A stretch of 9,200 bases of DNA, taken from the NCBI GenBank assembly GCA_964535215.1, contig CAZHST010000084.1, positions 1-9,200 of the forward strand. Direction: 5' to 3'. Position numbers and translations under genes: made by a program. The notes below the pieces were generated by a model. It saw only the letters and a program-made list of their open reading frames with translations, was not told the DNA's origin and searched no databases. The DNA is from JACQHM01 sp964535215. GTDB lineage: Bacteria; Methylomirabilota; Methylomirabilia; Methylomirabilales; JACQHM01. This document shows positions 6,534-9,200 of the stretch, piece by piece (within the stretch, counting starts at the first letter, position 1; each line of letters opens with the position of its first letter).

Positions 6534-7079
6534 TTAGGGGAATCGGACCACCTCTGCTAAGCTGAGGGTCTTGAATTGGAGCCCCAGGGCCCGCCCCTTG
6601 GGGGAGCGGCAGAACGCTTTAGGGAGATACAAAGCCAGGGCCCAGGGCAGGACCACGCCCCGGAGCCGGAGGATCAGCAGGACGAACCGATGGCCCCAGA
6701 CCTTTTGGCGGGGCTGGGGATCCCAGTAAGCGTGGGCCGCTTCCATCGTCTTGCCCCGCTTCCGGGTCCCCGAGGCGTCCAGGATGACCTCCAGCCGCTC
6801 CCCCGGCTGGGGGTCTAGCAGGGCCAGGACCTGCCGGGCCGCCCTCTGGAGCACCACCGGCCCCTGCCAGGGACTCAGGGTCAGGAAGTCGTTAGACTTT
6901 TGCCGGGAGACCTCGGCCTGGATCTGCTGGTACAACGTGCTAACGTTGCGCCGCCCGGTGGCAATCGCGATGACCAGGACCACCGCCCAGCCATGCTGCC
7001 AGGCCCGGCGCTGGAACTGGGGCTTCAGGCTGTCAAAGAACGTCCGCAGGGGCGCGGGAAGCTGTTGAATGATCACCAT
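6534..7079 (-). pseudogene. Truncated IS701/DDE_5-like transposase (N-terminal fragment)
   Basis: On the minus strand the ATG is at 7079-7077, preceded by GGAGG four bases away. The 181 residues match the N-terminal region of IS701/DDE_5-type transposases: an opening LPAPLRTFFDSLKPQFQRRAW, a helical bundle with ATGRRNVSTLYQQ, then ERLEVILDASGTRKRGK, where Asp101 is the expected first catalytic acid, and AYWDPQPRQKVWGHRFVLLILRLRGVVLPWAL. The frame stops at LAEVVRFP, four bases from the left inverted repeat. The second Asp and the Glu of the DDE triad are absent, so the product cannot be an active transposase by itself. It could still bind DNA or be mobilised in trans. Family placement is from recalled motif similarity. 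Confidence 0.75.
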
Positions 7080-7109
7080 GGGACCTCCCTCCCGGTGTTT
7101 CTTGGGTTC

Positions 7110-7132
7110 CCGTCCGGTATACCATCGGACGG
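7110..7132 (-). other. Seven-base-pair hairpin in the leader of the truncated transposase
   Basis: CCGTCCG (7110-7116) and CGGACGG (7126-7132) are perfectly complementary around a nine-base loop containing palindromic GTATAC. It lies 31 bases upstream of the transposase ATG, inside the element. It might limit read-through translation from outside or bind protein; the role is inferred. Confidence 0.45.
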
Positions 7133-7135
7133 TCG

Positions 7136-7162
7136 GGAAGGGAAGTCCCTCCAGGTTTTTTT
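7136..7162 (+). terminator. Possible weak intrinsic terminator inside the inserted IS
   Basis: GGAAGG (7136-7141) can pair with CCCTCC (7147-7152) with one A-C mismatch and a five-base loop; AGG and seven T residues (7156-7162) follow. Such a site could stop plus-strand transcription before tnpA. The stem is short and imperfect. Confidence 0.25.
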
Positions 7163-7188
7163 AAGGAGTTAGCTTATCTGGCTCCAGT

Positions 7189-7205
7189 CTTTCGGGCAAC
7201 TTGAG
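7189..7205. repeat. Right terminal inverted repeat of the inserted IS
   Basis: CTTTCGGGCAACTTGAG is the reverse complement of the left end except for one base. It is followed immediately by TACTTT. Confidence 0.8.
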
Positions 7206-7211
7206 TACTTT
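7206..7211. repeat. Right target-site duplication TACTTT
   Basis: Same six bases as 6507-6512. Its last T is the first base of the TTG start codon of tnpA, so the insertion point coincides with that start. Confidence 0.75.
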
Positions 7212-7789
7212 TGAGGCTTGCGGAATGGGCACGCCGACAGGGAATCAGCTATCTCACCGCTTGGCGGTGGTTCAAGGCGGGGATCCTCCCCGTTCCTGCA
7301 CGCCAGCTTCCCACCGGAACGATCCTGGTGGAGGAGCCCGCTCGGGAGGGTCGGACGGTGCTCTACGCCCGGGTCTCCTCCTCGGATCAGAGAGACGATC
7401 TGGAACGTCAGGTCCGGCGTCTTCAGGCCTGGGCCAGGGCACAGGGCTGGAAGGAGTTCGACGTGATCACCGAGATCGGCTCGGGATTGAACGGCAAACG
7501 CAAAAAACTGCTGCGGGTGTTGCGCGATCCCGGCGTGAGCCGGATCGTGGTCGAACACCGGGACCGTCTCGCCCGATTCGGGGTCGAGCTGCGCGAGGCC
7601 GCATGCGCGGCCTCGGGGAAGCACATCGTCGTGGTGGAGGAGGGCGAGGTCACCGACGACCTGGGGCGGGACCTCCTGGAGATCCTCACCTCCGCCTGCG
7701 GGAAGCTCTACGGACGACGCGCCGCCCGCCATCGGGCCCGACAAGCCCTGGAGGCCCTGCATGGACGCCACGTACGGAGACAAAATTGA
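7211..7789 (+). CDS. tnpA: IS607-family serine recombinase (transposase TnpA)
   Basis: The 192-residue frame starts at TTG 7211; an in-frame TGA at 7202-7204 rules out anything earlier. Residues 1-38 are a MerR-like helix-turn-helix with the IS607 hallmark LAEWARRQGISYLTAWRWF and PVPARQLPTGTILV. The serine-recombinase catalytic domain begins at about 50 with LYARVSSSDQRDDLERQ (nucleophile Ser56). It continues through EIGSGLNGKRKKLLRVLRDP and VEHRDRLARFGVE, which holds conserved arginines, to EILTSACGKLYGRRAARHRA. These enzymes excise and insert the element through a circular intermediate with little target specificity. The coding frame looks complete, but the inserted IS sits directly at the start codon and no SD remains upstream, so translation is doubtful. 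The 3' end overlaps the TnpB-related gene by 29 bases, as is usual for this layout. Confidence 0.88.
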   Translation: MRLAEWARRQGISYLTAWRWFKAGILPVPARQLPTGTILVEEPAREGRTVLYARVSSSDQRDDLERQVRRLQAWARAQGWKEFDVITEIGSGLNGKRKKLLRVLRDPGVSRIVVEHRDRLARFGVELREAACAASGKHIVVVEEGEVTDDLGRDLLEILTSACGKLYGRRAARHRARQALEALHGRHVRRQN

Positions 7790-9200
7790 GGACGAGCGTG
7801 TCTGCGTGGTCTTGGACGCCATCGCCGACCATCTGAGCCACGTCCAGCGCCACCTGTTCGTGGACCGGTACGTGCGCGGGAAGTCCCTTGCTACGCTGAA
7901 GGGCGAGTACCTCCTTCGCTTCGGGCTCACCGCCAGACAGTTCAACTCGCTCGCGGACGATTTGGCCGGGAAGGTGGCCTCCAGCCGGAAGGCAGCGGCC
8001 AGACAGCTCCGCAGGCTCACCGTGAGGATCACCCACCTCCGTCAGTACATCGTGGGGGTGCAAACGCGCATGGCAGGAGAGCCCCGGGCAGACCGCCGGG
8101 AGACGCTGCGGTTGACCCTCCACCAGAAGAAAAGGCATCTCTGCGCCTTCTGGAGGATCGGCTGAGCGCCACTCAGGAGGCGGCCCCCCGTCGGATCCCC
8201 CGGATCTGCTTCGGGGGCAGGAAGCTGTTCCGCCGACAGTTCCACCTGGAAGCCAATAGCTACCGGGATCATGCAGACTGGCTGCAGGAGTGGAGGGAGG
8301 CGCGTTCCAGTCAATTCCTCTGCCTGGGGAGCCAGGGCGAGACCTCCGGGAACCAGACGGCCACCCTGATCCCCCCGGGCGAGGATCCCCCCACCTGGGA
8401 TCTCCGCCTGCGGGTTCCCCCTGCCCTGGAACCGCCGTTCGGGAGGTGGATCTTCATCCGGGACCTGCGGTTTCCTTACGGCCGGGAAGTCCTCGAGCAG
8501 GCCCTGAAGGGGGGGCAGGCGATCACCTTCCGGTTCGTCCGGCGCGAGCGCAGGGGGAAGCGGGTGTGGTACGTGCAGGCCACCACCGAGCGCCCCGAGG
8601 CCCCGATTGTCACCGAGAGACGCCGGGGCGCGCTGGGAGCCGACTTCAACCCGGGCGTCGTGGCCGTTGCGAGGATCGACCGCTGTGGGAACCCAACCTC
8701 AGCCCGGGAGGTTCCTGTAGCGCTCGAGGGGAAGACCCGAGCGCAGCAGGCGGCGATCCTCGGCGACCTTGTGGCCGAGATGGTTGCCCGGGCGAAGGCC
8801 GAGGGGGTCCCTCTCGTCATCGAGAAGCTGGACTTCGAGCAGAAGAAAGCCCGTCTGCGGGAGATGGGAAAGAAACAGGCGAAGAGGCTCAGCGCCTTCG
8901 CCTACCGGAAGTTCCACGATCTTGTCCTATCCCGCGCCGCCCGGGAGGGCGTGGAGGTCATCGAGGTCAATCCGGCCTACACGACCGTCATTGGATTCGG
9001 CAAGTTTGCGGGAGGGTACCACCTCTCGGGGCATGCGGCGGCGGCGGTGGCGATGGCCCGAAGGGGATTGGGATCCGGCGAGCGTCTCTGCTCCAGGGGT
9101 CGTCCTGGGGGTCGCGACGGGTCCGCCCTCCCCCTCCCCGTGAGGACTCGGGGGAGGCACGTCCTTTGCGACTGGGGGCGCTACAGCCGGAGGCTGCGGG
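7761..9200 (+). pseudogene. TnpB-related accessory protein of IS607, frameshifted and cut by the window end
   Basis: The ATG at 7761 opens a frame of 134 residues whose first part is a helical TnpB-related N-terminus (GEYLLRFGLTARQFNSLADDLAGKVAS, LTLHQKKRHL) before divergent CAFWRIG and a stop at 8163-8165. The family sequence continues in the -1 frame from about 8141: RLLEDRL, then RICFGGRKLFRRQFHLEAN, ARSSQFLCLGS, ETSGNQTATL, and so on, open to 9200. A RuvC-I Asp (GADFNPGVVAV, codon 8642) and RuvC-II Glu (VIEKLDF, codon 8822) are present. The usual four-Cys zinc ribbon and DxNAA RuvC-III motif are not; instead there is VNPAYTTVIG then LSGHAAAAVAMARRGLG (9023 onward) and LPLPVRTRGRHV near the end. 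This matches the TnpB-related accessory group rather than canonical TnpB. Frameshift by mutation is favoured; programmed shifting or a sequencing error is not excluded. Confidence 0.8.

Larger units (their letters stand above)
6513..7205 (-). mobile_element. Miniature, internally deleted IS701/DDE_5-like insertion sequence (693 bp)
   Basis: The ends are inverted repeats of 17 bases, CTCAAGTGGCCCGAAAG on the left and the complement of CTCAAGTTGCCCGAAAG on the right (16 of 17 match), each followed by a direct TACTTT. Inside is a minus-strand ORF for only the N-terminal part of a transposase, ending four bases from the left inverted repeat. Both ends survive while the distal catalytic coding part is gone, as in a non-autonomous deletion derivative. 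Full elements of this kind usually encode roughly 400 residues, so several hundred bases are probably missing. Confidence 0.8.
6461..9200 (+). mobile_element. IS607-type element (tnpA + TnpB-related gene), interrupted and continuing past the window
   Basis: A serine-recombinase tnpA and an overlapping TnpB-related gene give the IS607 layout. The left boundary is not visible as a repeat, since IS607 ends lack clear inverted repeats; it must lie between the protease stop (6460) and about 6506. A second element occupies 6513-7205. The right end and any omega-RNA-like region would be beyond 9200. Confidence 0.7.

Noticed and set aside
7169..8032. Minus-strand frame of 287 residues opposite tnpA and tnpB
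   Set aside because: The opposite strand encodes a clear IS607 serine recombinase, and the antisense product has no recognisable feature.

Overview
The window is GC-rich DNA from a Gram-negative-type bacterium: it encodes a TonB/ExbB/ExbD energy-transduction set, secreted proteins and a probable lipoprotein, so two membranes are implied. Composition and gene style fit groups such as Methylomirabilota/NC10, Rokubacteria or delta-proteobacteria-like lineages. That placement is an inference; there is no marker gene here to fix it.

Positions 1-6460 hold one tightly packed plus-strand run of seven genes, with gaps of about 10-35 bases, nearly all preceded by good Shine-Dalgarno (SD) sequences. 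In order: the C-terminal part of a TonB-like protein (5' end outside the window); a secreted protein made almost wholly of about sixteen 24-residue repeats; a probable lipoprotein with a glycine zipper, coiled coils and about nine copies of the same repeat; a secreted von Willebrand factor A (vWA) protein with an intact MIDAS motif and a C-terminal coiled coil; an ExbB/TolQ-type proton-channel subunit; an ExbD/TolR-type subunit; and a small retropepsin-like aspartic protease. The repeat joins a MORN_2-like strand pair to an acidic EF-hand/thrombospondin-3-like loop. The arrangement suggests a dedicated proton-motive-force-driven envelope machine whose periplasmic or outer-membrane parts are the Ca-loop repeat proteins and the vWA protein. 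Its substrate cannot be read from the sequence.

Positions 6461-9200 are mobile DNA with a nested structure. An IS607-type element (serine-recombinase tnpA plus a TnpB-related gene) lies directly after the protease gene and continues past the window end. A 693-bp, internally deleted IS701/DDE_5-like element (6513-7205) sits inside it, with 17-bp terminal inverted repeats (16/17 matching) and a 6-bp TACTTT direct repeat at both ends. It landed exactly at the tnpA start codon and separated it from its likely ribosome-binding site. The TnpB-related gene has a frameshift near 8136-8144, so the IS607 element looks doubly damaged.

No tRNA, rRNA, CRISPR array or riboswitch was seen. No stretch longer than 300 bases lacks a gene.
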